DNA of 64,000 nucleotides from contig JAVDOI010000003.1 of assembly GCA_032191485.1 (NCBI GenBank), forward strand, positions 8,503,986-8,567,985. Direction: 5' to 3'. Below the pieces are notes generated by a model, which made no database searches, was not told the DNA's origin, and saw nothing but the letters and a program-made list of their open reading frames with translations. The stretch's first letter is position 1, and the number at the start of each line of letters is the position of its first letter. The DNA comes from Leptoclinus maculatus (lineage: Eukaryota; Chordata; Actinopteri; Perciformes; Stichaeidae). A program made the translations under genes and the position numbers. This document shows, piece by piece, positions 36,276-52,988 of this stretch.

Positions 36276-38048
36276 CAGCAATAGAGTGCATCTTATCCCA
36301 GACATTACAACTTTAATGAGAAAAACAGATTATGACTTTATATAAAATGAGTTGGGTTTGTTTGGTGTTATTATTTCCTAGTTTATTGGGTTTCATACAA
36401 AAGTTATCAAAGCTGAAATTTGATATTGCCGTTTTCAGCTTTGTAAAGATGCATTTTAAATGCTGCACTGCGTACGTCTGTGTATTGTGCCCAACATTTG
36501 TGTTGCATCTGTTTTACACATTACAATGTAGCATGGGCATTTGGCAATATATAGAATAAATCTTATATTTTATGTGTTTAAAAAAAAATAAACAGCCACA
36601 AAGCCAACTGTGTGATTTATTAACCATTGCATTTCTGTGTTTTCGCTGAGGATAAAAGATACTAAATCATTTGAGTCCCCACAAAGTTCTGTCGTACAAT
36701 GCTCTTTTCAGGAACAGCCCAAATCCATGTGAGATGTGAAATAGTAAATAATAGCCTTGGAGCTCAGATGGACGCTGACACTGGGTCGTTGCTTTGCTTC
36801 AAACATAACCTCTCTTTTCCTTGACATGGATCACTATCCTGATGTAAAGCTGGCATTCTGTTCTGATTTAGACTAATAATTTATTGCATCTGGCATCAGG
36901 GTCTGCACAACAAGACCAAAGGCGCAGCACAAGCTTTCAAAAAGAACCTGATATTTCTACACCCTAATCAGTTTAAGATGACCCTCTTCTCTGTGGAAAA
37001 GCTCTAGTTGCGAGATCTAGCAGACAAAACATCTTTCTAGACTTACAGAGCCATTAATATAGATATAATCATAGGTCTCTTCCAGAGGATTTTTGCCCTC
37101 AAGAGGGAATTCCTCTCTAGTGAGTGCCCGACTCCCTTCAAAGCCAAAGTGTGACTTACAAATGACTCGCTGCGAATGAGTGACGGAGGACATGAGAGAT
37201 GGCCGACATCCCCTTTGTTGAATATTAATTTTGCTCAAAGGGTTTCATGAGACATACGAGCACATGCATTGAACACGCCCCAACCACCATAGCATATTTA
37301 ACCAAAACTTAATTTAACTATCAAACATCAAAATGAATGGTAGCTTCTGAGGGTGGGAATGTGGATCAATCTTTCAAATCTCATCTTTGCTTCACAATTT
37401 CAAACATTTAAACTAAATGCATAGCTCTAAAGACATTTTAACAAACAATTTAAAGTAGAAACTAACCACATCCTGCGCTGGTTCACCTTCACAATATCAT
37501 GGAGGTTGCAAGACTCGGCAGATCTGATTGAAGAGAGACTCATCAGAATGACAAAGTGAAACGTGGGCCAGCTTCCCGGCCATCAAAGCAAGTTCGGAGC
37601 TGCCTTTTGAAAAACAATGGCGCAACAGCTAATGTGGCTCATTGAAACGCTCGGCTGGCCGTGAATGGCCACATTTCCCCACGTTAAAAGACATCTCCAG
37701 AGTCAGACTTAGTGGAGGTGAGACCGACACTTCTACTGGCGCCTGGCCTCACCTGACTGCATAACTTCACCAGCGGCAGGCCAAAAATCTCTATAGCCAA
37801 GCACACACTCCTACTGTATATACGAGCGCTGCCAAATACACACATTTCCATTTGTTCACCCGTCTGATGGTTTGCTGCAATGCAACATTTTCTGGAAGAC
37901 TAAATGTTTTGGGGGGTGTATGTTTTTTTTTTTTATATTAAATCTTGCTTTCAAATTATGACGATTGTATTTAGTGTGTGGCAATTTTGCCCTCTACTTT
38001 AAAGTTGGTTTTCAAAACACTGACACCAGACAGCTGGTCAAATTATTT

Positions 38049-38068
38049 GTGTGTGTGTGTGTGTGTGT
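38049..38068. repeat. (GT)10 microsatellite
   Basis: Uninterrupted GT dinucleotides. Confidence 0.95.
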
Positions 38069-39709
38069 TATGGTATTAAGGCATCTGGGTGTGCATATCT
38101 AAATGCATGTATTTACTCATATGTATTGTACTTGTGCATACAGTATGGTACCACAGGGAGTGTGCTCGCCCCTGGTAACCCACAAAGAGAGGGAGCGGTG
38201 GGCCACAGACTTTGGGCAGCTCTTGGCTGAATTATACAGCTTGGTGAGATCCACTGAGGGTGACCCCACTTGTTGAAAGCAAACACACAAATAAGATTAG
38301 GTTTCTATATGCTGAGACAGGCTGAGAGCTGTCCCAAAAACAGGAATTTCTGATTTCATATACTTGCTATTTGGCAAAACGTGTTGGTAAATTCTAGAAA
38401 AAAGTCTAAAGTTTCATTAGATATAGTATTATATTTTTATCTCAGGATTTTTGAACTAAATAATCACTTTAGATGGGTTATTGTTCAGTACAATACTCTT
38501 TTATAATGGTCAATGGAAACAAAATACTTTTTCAGTCATTAAGAATAATATGTAAATGTTTGTTTAGTATTATTTATGTTTGAATAATTCTAGTTGTCCT
38601 AAACCAGGACACCCTCACTTCACCAGAACTGTATCAGAGAAGCAAACATCCAACCTGCCCGGGAAATATTTTAATTGGTGTTTTATTTACCTAGCTGCAA
38701 ACGGAGCATTGAAATGAAATGTCTTCCAGTTGAAGCCCAGAACAACCTGTAATGTTGGCAATTAAGCTATTAGCTTAAAAGAAGAGAAAATTATGGGAGA
38801 TGAACACAAATAAAAGGAAGCTACTTTTCAAAAGAGATAATAATCTTTACAATGACCTGATGGTTCAAAACAACCACACATTAGCAGTTTACTTTCACAT
38901 AAAACGGCATTTTCCATGCTTTTTATGGTTTTTATTTCAACACATTAAGGGAATAAAAGTAGGTTGAATAGTGAACGATATGAAACAAAAAGCAGTAAGT
39001 ATATAAGATCAATGAATATCCTTAAAGTTCACGTTACTGTACAATCTTCATTGCACAATATTCTGGTCTTCGTCCAGTGCTGGGACATTAAAGCAGCATC
39101 AATACTCCCACCTACTGGACTGTGCCTGTTAGTGTGCAGCCTTTCAGTCTGTCTGCCCCTTTCCCAACCTCTCACCGCCCACATCGAGTCTTCCCTTCCT
39201 GCTGGAGGAATGGTAAAGTGATCTGTTGCTCCCTAAGTGCTTTTTGCTGTCAGTGGTGTTGACGTGGGATGCAATAGAACCCCAGCTGAGGCCACCTTGA
39301 TGGAGCAGATCTGTTGTTAAATAGACAGTGTACACGGTCACTCCCACGGACTACACGGACATGTTGGACCTTTCATTTTTTTATGTCTTATTCAAATTCT
39401 ATTAATTTCTTGCTTTATTGATTCAACAAAAACATTACATTTTTAAAGTTTAAAAAACATTGTTTTTTTTTAAATATAAGACTAAAAATTGTTACATTAC
39501 TTAGGTGCATACAGTAAAAGTTGCATTCCTGTTTTGTGACTGATTAAAATCAGTTTCATTACCGTTTTTGGAATAAAGAATAAACGAAAATGATAATGAT
39601 AATATTGTGGTAATTATTGTAAATGTGTGTTTGTGTTTCCATCAAGCTCCATCCGGGAAAACAGACATATTTCAAGGCTATTATGGAATGATGGAGTGTA
39701 TGGGAAAAT

Positions 39710-39722
39710 CCCCCCCCCCCCC
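39710..39722. repeat. poly-C run, 13 bases
   Basis: Uninterrupted C homopolymer followed by ACCCAAC. Confidence 0.9.
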
Positions 39723-42641
39723 ACCCAACTGTAGGAGGAAGCCATGGACACAAACAGAGGAGAGCTGGGGACTACCTGCTGTTTAAACAGATAGCAGGGC
39801 ATGTGTGGCCGCGGCTGCAAAGGCCCCTGAACTTCGCTCCACATCAGATGTTTAAGAGTCCCAGCGAGGGCATCAGAGTTCTCCTGAGAAATAAGAAACT
39901 ACTTGGCCAGAACAGCCTTCGGATCCGAGAGTGGACCGCCAGCGGCGATGCAGAACCCATTTGTTGATTGGTTAGCGGACATGCAGAACATCCTCCAGGG
40001 AGCTGATGCTTGGGTGGCTCAGGAGATTGCCAGGCAGCAACGCAATTAACCCAAATTAACTTGTGGAGAATAACTTAATGTGCATCTGGCCCTTGCTGAG
40101 TATACAAATTATGGAGAATATCTACTGTTGGGGGAGTTCACAAAGAGATGCACATTAGTGTACTACAAGAACCAAACATCTCACATTAGAGTTCACGTGT
40201 AAATGACAGGAATAAGGACAATAAACAGCATGTATGCCAGTGCTTAGAGTGATATAGTAAGATCAGTTTGACTCCAGAAGGAGGCTGTGCTAAACACCTG
40301 TGGTCCTGTGAGAGGAGCTCTGATCTTTGTGCGCTGTGTGGGGGCCGGGGCCAATGACTGGTCAGGGACCTGGAGAAGCACTTGTAAAAATAGACGCAAA
40401 AGCAATACCTGCCTAGTCAAAGTTGAGAGAGAAACAGTTGAAGATGAATTGATCCAATTTAGTTTAAACTAATCACATGCAGAAGAACTAAAATAGTTTA
40501 GGAAAATAAAAAATAAATCTCTGCAAAAACATTTTTACATGGGCCTTCTCAGACCTGAAAGAGAAGCTTTTTTTTTTGTATAAAGCTCACATCGTTGAGG
40601 TGGACAGAAAAACACCATATTGATATGTGGCCACTTCATGGCTGCATGACCACCTGAGCTCTTTTTATTGCGCCCATTTTGTGGTTCACAGGAATTTTGC
40701 ATTTATTTAGAGACACATGAAAGTGTCAATAAGCAAAAGTATTAATTGGGAGCCACCCAACTTTACCTCAACAGTACCCTGTTGTACAGGCAAGCGCCTC
40801 ACCCCTGCATTTCCTCTGGTACTGAGCTAATCATAATATATTAACTGACCGTACAGGAAGCCATGTCCCACTGTGCAGTTTTAGTTACCAACTATGCCTT
40901 TCATTTTTTTTAAAAAGGCCATTTAAGGTGAAGGCGGTTAAGACAAGTATTTCTTTTTAACTAGTCTGTTTGTTTGTAGATGCCAAACACCCACAGCCAC
41001 TGTTGAACACAGCTGGTTTCACCCTAAAACTCCACCTTTAAAAGAAACAATTTTATAGAGACGCGGTGACATCATTTACACAAATATGTTGTTTAAAATC
41101 CAAGAACGTCCCGTTGTATATTTGATTTGGCCTCGGGCACCTCAGCTGACCAGTACATCACATGTCCTGGTCTACGACTATTTAATGTAGAATCTCCAAA
41201 ACTCACAAATGCAGTGTGACCAAATGTTCCAGAGATGTACCAGTATACTAAACAAGGCCATATATCTCGCTCTCTTCTCCAAACAGAAATAGATTTCGCT
41301 GAATTGTTTGATAAATTTGGTCTAGGTTTTCCAGCCATCCTTATTGGAGCTCCTACTGTTTTTCTGGCTGTTGGTGGCCTAAGCCCTAATCACCCTCCGC
41401 TCCCTCAGAGGCCATAAATTACTCCGATGAGATGGTGCTTTGTGTTCCTACTGCTGGGGAGCGGGGCGAATTCACAGCGCCGTATTTTGACAACCCGTAC
41501 TTTAAATCATTGTTTTATGACAGATGGGAAAACTTCTGCACTTTCACCGGCTTGATTTATGTTCATTTGGGTCTGGAGGACACTATAATTTGCAAGTAAT
41601 GTGAAAACAGATGGATAGAGAGATACCAAAGGGTAAGACTGACCTACACATTCTCAGTGCAGCTTACAAATGGCATCCATATGCTGCGAGAACTCTTCCA
41701 GTTACATCTCCATTACCGTGAGCGTGCGTCTCTGCACATGTTTAAAGGGAAATGAAGGAAGAAGCCTGTGAAAACTTAGTGTTGGAGCAGATTTTCGTTG
41801 AAGGAAGTTGGACATTCCACCAAATCATTGAGAGCATTTTTTTTAACAGAAAAATCAGCAGTGTAATACATTACATGTACGCAGCCCTGTTGTACTGTTA
41901 ATCCTCATCCAATATGCCAGTGGCAGTTACTCACTTGGATTCGTTGAACATGAATGAGCAGATTATTTGACCTCGGTTTACAGTGCAGCTTCCCATCTCC
42001 GGTGAGGCATGACAAATGGAAGTGAAATAATTTAAGCCATACTGGCGCAGATTTCCTCTCTGGTCAGATGTCAATTCAGAGGAATTACAAAGTCGGACTG
42101 CTTCATTTCCACTGCCTCAGGTCATGTAGCAAGGTTGCAGGCAGATCGCTCAACAAAGCTGATTTTCTGTTCTTATCCACACATCAAAAGCACATCAGAC
42201 ACACTCATGTGGGGCAGGTTTACGTATCATCCCCAACCTCCAGGTCCACATGGCAGCTAACTGGAATCATGACACCCTGCTAAAGGGTGACCTAAAAGAG
42301 TGTTTCCTCCAGAGGAAAATGTTCCACTGGGCTTTTCATAACATCGGGACTGTGACGTTTTACACAAATGATACTGAGCAGTTATTAATGAACTATAAGG
42401 ACAAGGTAAATTTGTCAGATTACATCTACTCTGACAGAAGAAGATTGATCGATTTCATTCAGTGTTCTGGCAGAGAACCAGCACATGTAAGGTAATCTGT
42501 GAGGAAACAGAAAACTCAGAATATATCATGCACAGCCTGGGAGCCCTGGACGACTCGTGTTTTATGGCTTTTCCCAATGAGGCAGGACAGTATGTGAGTG
42601 AGCAGTGTCTGGTGCAGTCATTGTATTCCGGCAAGAGAGGG

Positions 42642-42650
42642 GACCACCCA
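42642..42650 (+). promoter_or_regulatory. exact Gli core site GACCACCCA
   Basis: Second perfect Gli nonamer in the window. It lies inside a GC-richer, repeat-free block (42.05-43.1 kb), which makes it a somewhat better enhancer candidate than the one at 26.98 kb. Confidence 0.3.
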
Positions 42651-43997
42651 CATGAAGTCAGTGATGGAGTAAATACTGTTGCATGGCCACGTCCCCTTCC
42701 ATCGCTCGCAGAGTAAACTGTGGTCTAACGGCGGGGCTCTGCTATCTCAGCTTGCCTCCAGATCACGGGGCCAGAGGCTTGAGGCGGTGGGGACGATCAT
42801 GACCCCCCCCCCCTCTGTCCCGCTGAGAATACCCCACCCTCCTGCCCTCCCCGTCCTGGTCAGGAAGCCAGCTAATAGTAGTCGATGTCTCTGGGCTGGG
42901 TTCAACTTGGCAGAGCCCCACTTCTTTCAAGCAGAAGACAAACCGCTCACGCCCCTCTGGAGCCGAAGGCGAAGGGAGGCCCAGAGGGAATGAGGTGCCT
43001 ACTGACGCCCCTGTCACAGAATGATGCCCACGCTTTCCTTCCCTTTAATGCAAGACATCAGGCAGAGTGCATCATGGGAGGGAGCCACATCCTCAGATGA
43101 TACTTATTGAAACAATTGGTAACCCTCCTCTAGTAGCAACGTTGCAATCCATAGAGCTAAAACTGCGAAATACGGAATTAAAAACAAGTGAACTAGCACA
43201 ACCCAATCTCTTGTGTCCTACATTCCAGAGCCCCTTAATCATATCCTCTCTTTTTTGTTTATTTGGGCTGTTTGGACATCAAACTTTTCAAGGGGGAATA
43301 ATGTCCCAGGAGAACAGAAAAGAGAAAGCCAATTGGTCTCTTACAGGAGGTCTTTGAAGACCACATTTGTGTTCCAACAACAGGAACACGCAATTTCCAA
43401 TTTTGATTAAATGTACGGCTGATTACTACCACCATCAGGAGTGCAGCTCCCAGTTTGTTTGGAGCCAATTTATCAGCCCCTTGCCTGGTTCTTGTGGGAA
43501 CGGACTGTAAACGTCCTTCAGGCAAATCCCTGTCAATCGGCCCTACGGGTGAATCTGAGACTAAGGAGCTTCATTTCTCTGTCTTTTACATGAGGATTGT
43601 TACAGCCTTGTTGCACCTTTTGTGGTATTTCTGAAACACTGTGACTCACACGGTGAAGTGTCCACTGACATGACAGTTAGTGACAGTTATATGTGAGGAG
43701 GCTGTTCCTACAAATGGGCGCTTTATTGGTCTTAGATGATAGCATCAACCGCAATGTCTTTTGCTTTCATAATGATTTACTGCTGCCTGGTGGGATGAGC
43801 TCAGTGAATATGTGTGGTTGGCTGCCAATTGCACTTTTTCCTCTGTTTCTTTTTGGTCTTTGTGGGCCCTGGAGGTTTCTTAACTGTTATAGAGCCATTT
43901 GGAGTGGAGGCCAGGCAGTATAAAGCTGTATTTGGCAAAAGACCTCACTGCGCCTCCAAAAATAAGAGAGAGCAGGGTGAACATATTTGTCTACGTC

Positions 43998-47414
<3,417 letters not shown>

Positions 47415-48625
47415 AACTTTGCAGCTGTTGAATAAGGATCCTCTTGATTGTTGAACTTAAAGGCCAATCAGTCTCTTATAGGGGCCTAAATAATATCCTG
47501 GCAAAAATGATCTCTTGTAGATAAGAGGTAGTCGTGTCCAAAATTTACCAAACATTTTATTAAAGGGAGATTGACATTTTGTAAAATCAGAGTGATGGAC
47601 GTGATCTTTTTGCATACTCTTCAGAGATTTGGCTTCAGTGACAATTGTATTAGTTGGGTAGAGTTATTATTCACTTTTACCATCTGTCTGCACAAATTTT
47701 GTTTCGCCCGCTTTTCCACTTCTTTTTTGCGCCTACAATTAAACCATTTGCTCTCTCCTTTCAAAACAATGACAATATACAGGGTAGCGTTTGTAGCGGT
47801 GTGGAACAAAATATCTCCTTATACGCAGATGATGTCTCTCTTTATCTTCCCAAATCTTTTTAGGCAAGTTGATGAACATATATCATTTATTTGGAATAAT
47901 CATCGTGCTAGAATCAGTAAAGCTCTTCTTCAAAAACGCAAGACTTCTGATGGCCTATACCTAACAGACTTATTACTCGTCAGCCAACGTCCATCGTCCT
48001 CTTCACTTGTTTCAGGGCCACTATCAGAATTTTTAACAAGGTTCCTGCATGGGTTGGAATAGAGGAAGCATCTTGTAAATCTGTCCTCATCTATTCCTCT
48101 AGTTTCTGCTTGCACAGGCTCAAACCCTATTGTGAAACAACCTCTACAGATATGGGATCAGTTTATAAGGTATTTTGGTTTACAACCCTTCTCAATCCTC
48201 TCACCTTAGTGAGTCAAAAAAATGTATTCGCTCCCTCTTTAATGGATGATGCAGCTAGTTCAAGAGGCTCAAAATAAATTAAGGATCTTCTTTGGACCCT
48301 CTCAAAAATTCAATTTTCTACATTGGCATTTTCTTTTAGATATTTTCAAGTTTCCTAATTTGTGAATAACACCTATCCACAGTTCTGAGGGCTCTTCCAT
48401 TTTTTTTTCTTTTATTACCATAATTATTATTTGTTAATATTATCTTATTGAACTTCATTGTCTCTTCATATGTTGTTTATCTACTAACACTTTTTACTTT
48501 TTTAAGTTTTAGGAGCCAGAGGTGGATGTATTTGCTTGGGGGTGGGTAAAGTACATTTTTTTGTTCATTCATTTTATTGTATATTTGCCTGCGTCATGGA
48601 AAAATCAATAAAGAGATCTATCAAA
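47415..48625 (+). mobile_element. decayed, internally deleted L1-like LINE (reverse transcriptase and 3' end)
   Basis: Fragments of an L1-type ORF2 appear in the right order but in shifting frames. KDPLDC and RPIS lie near 47443-47470. NILAKMISCR follows at about 47491-47520, then a stop. DVIFLHTLQRFGFSDNCISWVELL is interrupted near 47655. KPFALSFQNNDNIQG leads to ISLYADDVSLYLP, with the reverse transcriptase box Y-A-D-D at 47822-47833. A deletion then removes the thumb region, and FRQVDEHISFIWNNHRARIS plus LLQKRK follows. IWDQF, FGLQPF and SLMDD mark the C-terminal part. The 3' end has a CAATAAAGA signal near 48606. The endonuclease and ORF1 are missing, so it is 5' truncated and dead. Confidence 0.85.
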
Positions 48626-49089
48626 CGTTACAGCTGTTGATCCTGTAAGGCCTTCTATAAATGGTAAATATTGGTAACTTATTTTGCATTGTCACTGTTT
48701 ATCGACCAGTGGGAATATGTAAATGAAATCTACGTTGATTGGTTATTTTTATCAATAGCCTACAGCATTTCCACTGACAAATTCAACACAATAATCTGTT
48801 CAACAGCAAAGTCAAAGTCGTGCACATCTGTAACACTATGTGACATTGTTATCTTTCTGTATTACATACCAATCACATCCATATGAACCACTAAGAAACA
48901 TCAGTCAATAAATACATTATTTCCAGTTTTTCAACAAAAAGATAATTTGGAAACCCTGAAGCCCATGAAATGCTGAAAGTACAGTCCAGTAGCATACTTG
49001 GTCCTCATGAGGTCTTTTACATGGGTATCCCTACCTTTGATGGTGTATCTGCACCATGTCAGGAAACTGTGGCGGTGCGCCAGCGTCTC

Positions 49090-49130
49090 AGCGGGTGTGT
49101 TGCAGAGGCAGCGGGTGTGTTGCAGAGGCA
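49090..49130 (+). repeat. exact tandem duplication of a 20-bp unit
   Basis: GCGGGTGTGTTGCAGAGGCA occurs twice back to back (49091-49110 and 49111-49130), and the preceding A also matches the unit's last base. Confidence 0.95.
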
Positions 49131-49779
49131 TACCACTTGTAATGAGTTCCACTAGTAGAACATAAGGACATCCCTGCAGTAGACTGAGGGACTTTCATTT
49201 CTGCTGAGACGTCCTCAAAATTTCTCCTGTAAAGAAATACCCCGATGACTATACCTCCTATTTATGAAGTTTACAGCTTCTTTTAAAACATATATTTGAA
49301 GCTAATAACCTCCTGAAATCATGCTGAAATCATATTTGGAACTTTTGGCAGAACATCACACACATTCCTACCATGATATACTCTGCTGCCGTATTTATTA
49401 GTCTCCCACTGAACAGTAAATGTCAAACTTTGGACGTGTCCTGCAGGGTTCGGCTGCTCAGTGTGTACAAGCACATGAGAAGAATTTTCAGGCAACATAA
49501 AAAAAGGTTCAGCTAATAAAAAGGTGTGATGTTTTGTCAATTTCCAGAGAGTTGCTTAACCTCTTGCCTCCATTTTCTTCTTCAATAGCAGAGCTCAGTT
49601 CTTATTCTTGATACCACTTTTCTCAAAAACAATTCTCCATTCCTTTCATTTCATGAGCAAACACTCAAGCTTGGAGGCGTCGTGTGTTTTTGATGACCGT
49701 TTTTCCATTTTAGAAACTCTGAAACATCCCTTGTTTGCTTGAAAAGGATAATCACCTAACCCATGAAATGTTGATGAGC

Positions 49780-50240
49780 AAAATGAGCAGAGCCATATTT
49801 ACCGTACGGGGAGGCTCATTAGAGAGCCAATCCCAGTGACGAGTTGTGTGAGGTGGCAAGCACCTGCCTTCTGTCTGAGGCATGCCTCTCTTATTGCACT
49901 CGCTTTTATTTACTCACTCTCAAATTATTTTTTGGCTCTTAGTTGACAAAGATAAATGGGGGGATTAATATATATTGGACTAATCTGGAAGCTTGCAGTG
50001 GGGGTAGCAGAGAGCCTGGATAGTATTTCCCTCAGGTAACCAAACGCAGGCCCACTGGATTAAGAGCCATTTGAGGTAAGGCTTAGCCATGATCCAAAGC
50101 TATTAGCAGAACATGGCTGTAGGAAAAAAACAAGGGGAGGGGAACCGGGAAGCCTTTTAATTGCCTCCAACTGATTATAATTTAGAGATGCTAGTTAATA
50201 CATGATTGCACTCAAAAAGACATGCATTAAGTTAAAATCA
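49780..50240. promoter_or_regulatory. candidate conserved regulatory block
   Basis: Free of recognisable repeats and of plausible coding sequence. Contains TTGACAAAGATAAATGG, GATTAATATATATTGG, CTTTTAATTGCCTCC and GCTAGTTAATAC, words rich in homeodomain and TCF-type cores. This is a composition-based guess without alignment. Confidence 0.25.
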
Positions 50241-51694
50241 GAATTAGGTCTTTAAAATAAACAGAAAGCAACAAATTCTTTGTTTTGACCAACCTAAGAT
50301 CACTTAGGAAGAAACCATTTCTTGAGATTTTTGTATGTTTGATCATGACCACGAACCGGAGATGCCTTTCCTCATGATTACATTGATTTGGCATTTGTAA
50401 ACAACCTCACATTAAACATCAAGTTGAATACATGGCCTACTGCAGAGCACTATGGCATGTTTGGTTATGTTAATGAGGAAGGCACAGTGAAGAAAGAAAA
50501 GCAAAAAATAAATCTCTAAAATCACCTGCATGACATTAAGGAACAACTCTTTTTCTGTCGGTTTGGTATCCGAGATGTGAGCCTAACGCTATCTCACATT
50601 GGCTTGGTTTCTCTCAAAATCTCCTAAAATGTCTTGCCACTCACATCTTTGTGTTGCTGCTGTGAAGGTGCAGCCTTTTTTTTCAGCTCCACCAGCTCAT
50701 TGTGTCTTTAATTGTGTCAATAAATGGCACGTAGCTAGAGCAGAATATATATATAATTATTTATTTTTACAGAGAATGAGAATGAGAATCAGGGACAATT
50801 GTTTTCTCAAAATGTTGTTTTCCCTCAATTTTGAGGGAATAAAGTTTGTTGGCCTTTCATGAGTGTATTTAAACTAAAGAATTCTACCACATCATTCATT
50901 TTTTTTGTCCTCATTCAGTCACATTCACAGGCTTTAACCATAGGCCTATAGCAGACAGTCTGACTAAAAGCACAGGTGTTTCCTTTAAAATGAATGACAG
51001 CTCTGTTCTATTCAAGTGTCCCAGTAAGCCAAGACTGTGAGCAACACTTTATACAGTAATAAAAAATCAGTTTGGAAAGGCACAGTTAAGTAAATATAGA
51101 CCTTTTCTTTCCACAAATTAAGAAAAGTTTGACCCTGCAAACTGAGAACGGATTTAGAGCATTGTTGCTCAAACAATGTATCTTGGTTTAATGTTTAGTT
51201 ATCTGGAGCTCTCTGCTTCAGTCTGTGCTGATGCTGATGCTTGAACGTCAGTGTCAAGAGCCAGACAGGTGTAGGTTGTTGAACTGATGAAGACTGTGGT
51301 GATCAGTGATTGGCTCATGTAAAGATGGTAGAGGAGTGGTAATGTTGGTCGTACTGGATTGGATGATGTTGATGAGATTAAACCCCCAGCATGATAATGA
51401 TGTTGTCGCAGAGTGCAAGTGTTTTTTAATCGAGTTAGGAACATACGCGTTGTAAATTCAAGTGATCAAAGTGCAAGGAAGTTATCAAACTCAACTTTGA
51501 TATTAATTAACTTTGACATGAAATGAAATGACCTACAATGCTCAAATAAAACAGCCAGTTTACAGTTGAGCACAGCTGAAAGATCTGACTCTTTAAAAAC
51601 AACCAGACTTCCCAGGATGATTTTAAGGGATTTTTGAGGGATGATTTAAAGAGTAATACAAAAGGCTTAATGAGAAGCGAACAGATTTAGAGGA

Positions 51695-51878
51695 ACTGCA
51701 TGCCAGTATGATGAAAATGTTAAATAATTTTGACTATATGGTGAAAAATAAAGAAATAAAGTTTTTTTGTACATTACAGCATGTAAACATGTAAACATGT
51801 TCCAGTATAAACCGAAAAAACAAGTACGAACCTGAAGATGAGCATAATATGTGACCTTCAAACAATCTTTAAAAAATC
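51695..51878 (-). mobile_element. copy of a widespread teleost repeat (ATTATGCTCATTTTCAGGTTC type), reversed
   Basis: On the minus strand it reads GGTCACATATTATGCTCATC, TTCAGGTTCGTACTTG, then TATACTGGAACATGTTTACA, then TGCTGTAATGTACAAAAAAA. This order matches a very common fish repeat whose end is a short GGTCC(C)ATATTATG motif. It is non-coding and probably a non-autonomous DNA transposon. The FOX-like words at 51781-51798 are part of it. Confidence 0.75.
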
Positions 51879-51926
51879 CTAAATACAAATTGACCTGTTA
51901 TTTGATTAAATAAATAGTTAAATCAT

Positions 51927-51959
51927 ATGTATGTCTCTGTCGGAGACATAGACATACAT
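51927..51959. repeat. short hairpin-forming inverted repeat
   Basis: Arms ATGTATGTCTCTGTC and GACATAGACATACAT pair over 15 bp with one mismatch around a GGA loop. Too short and AT-rich to call a microRNA. Confidence 0.6.
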
Positions 51960-52229
51960 TCTGTCTCAATTAATTTAGCTGTGCAAAACAAATGTGGAGT
52001 CATCATCCTTGATTTACCATTTTCATCCTTTAATCTATACAATATATTCTAATGTTTCATCCAAGGTAAAAAGAATACTTTAGTTGTGTTACCTGATTAC
52101 TTTGCATATTGAAACATTACCAGACATAAGCTGAAGTCCCGCTGGTAATATTTTAGTGGCATAAAATGGTTTAGTTCAGCAAGATAATCTTCACCAATGA
52201 TTTCAAACTTTTTATGATTTGAAGTGTAA

Positions 52230-52520
52230 ATAAATCCAAACTACACCATGGTCACATGCATGTCACCACCACTAAGCTAAAGACGGACTATTGTGTGGTG
52301 TGATGACGTTTATTAGACTCTTTAGCTACTTGTTAGCAACCACCTTTTTACAACATATAAAAGCTATAAAATGTATGATAGGAGTATTTAATGAAGTATA
52401 ACCAAAAACCCATCGACTTCTAGACGAGGGAACCGGACGTTAAAAAATGCTAACTCATTTCTGGGTTTTATGAGTTATTCTTGCAGCACTTATAGTACAC
52501 CACTTTAAAACTGAAGCATG
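52230..52520. mobile_element. possible interspersed teleost repeat
   Basis: Phrases such as TTTAGCTACTTGTTAGCAAC, CCCATCGACTTCTAGACGAG and CAGCACTTATAGTACACCAC look like a repeat that I have seen in fish genomes. There is no second copy in the window to support it. Confidence 0.35.
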
Positions 52521-52988
52521 TAGCTGATAACATGAGTAATAGTTGAAACACAAAGAAGCACTTTTTTAAATTGATTCATGAACCTTCATTTACAAGCTGA
52601 TTTGACTTAGAAGAGAGGTTTTTAAATTACAGTAAGCTTGTTATGTTCTCTGTTTTAATTAGTCGTGTTTGACATCAGAGTATCCGGTGCCATATTTGAC
52701 AATCATGGTCCGCTGAAAAACTGGAATTTTGTATCTGTAGATCAAACTCTTTATAAGGTGAAGTCGTGGCTGTGGCTTTCATTTGCACCGCTTATTGACA
52801 ACGTTAACACCACCAACACAATGAGACAGATATTACAGAATGTTAGTTAAACTCCAGATCATCAAGCAAGTTCCTCAAAAACACGTCTGAAACAGAACAT
52901 CATGTGACTTTTGCCTTTGTCAAACCCTCACAGTTTCAGGTCCAACAGGTTTTTTTCAAAGAGGAACTATTGCAATACACCACATGAA

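Larger units (their letters stand above)
48626..51689. other. unique intergenic sequence
   Basis: No gene. A 20-bp tandem duplication lies at 49090-49130. 49780-50240 is a repeat-free block of moderate GC with homeodomain-like TAAT words, a possible conserved element. Confidence 0.5.

Noticed and set aside
51927..51959. Hairpin considered as a microRNA precursor
   Set aside because: The stem is only 15 bp with a 3-base loop, too short for a pre-miRNA.
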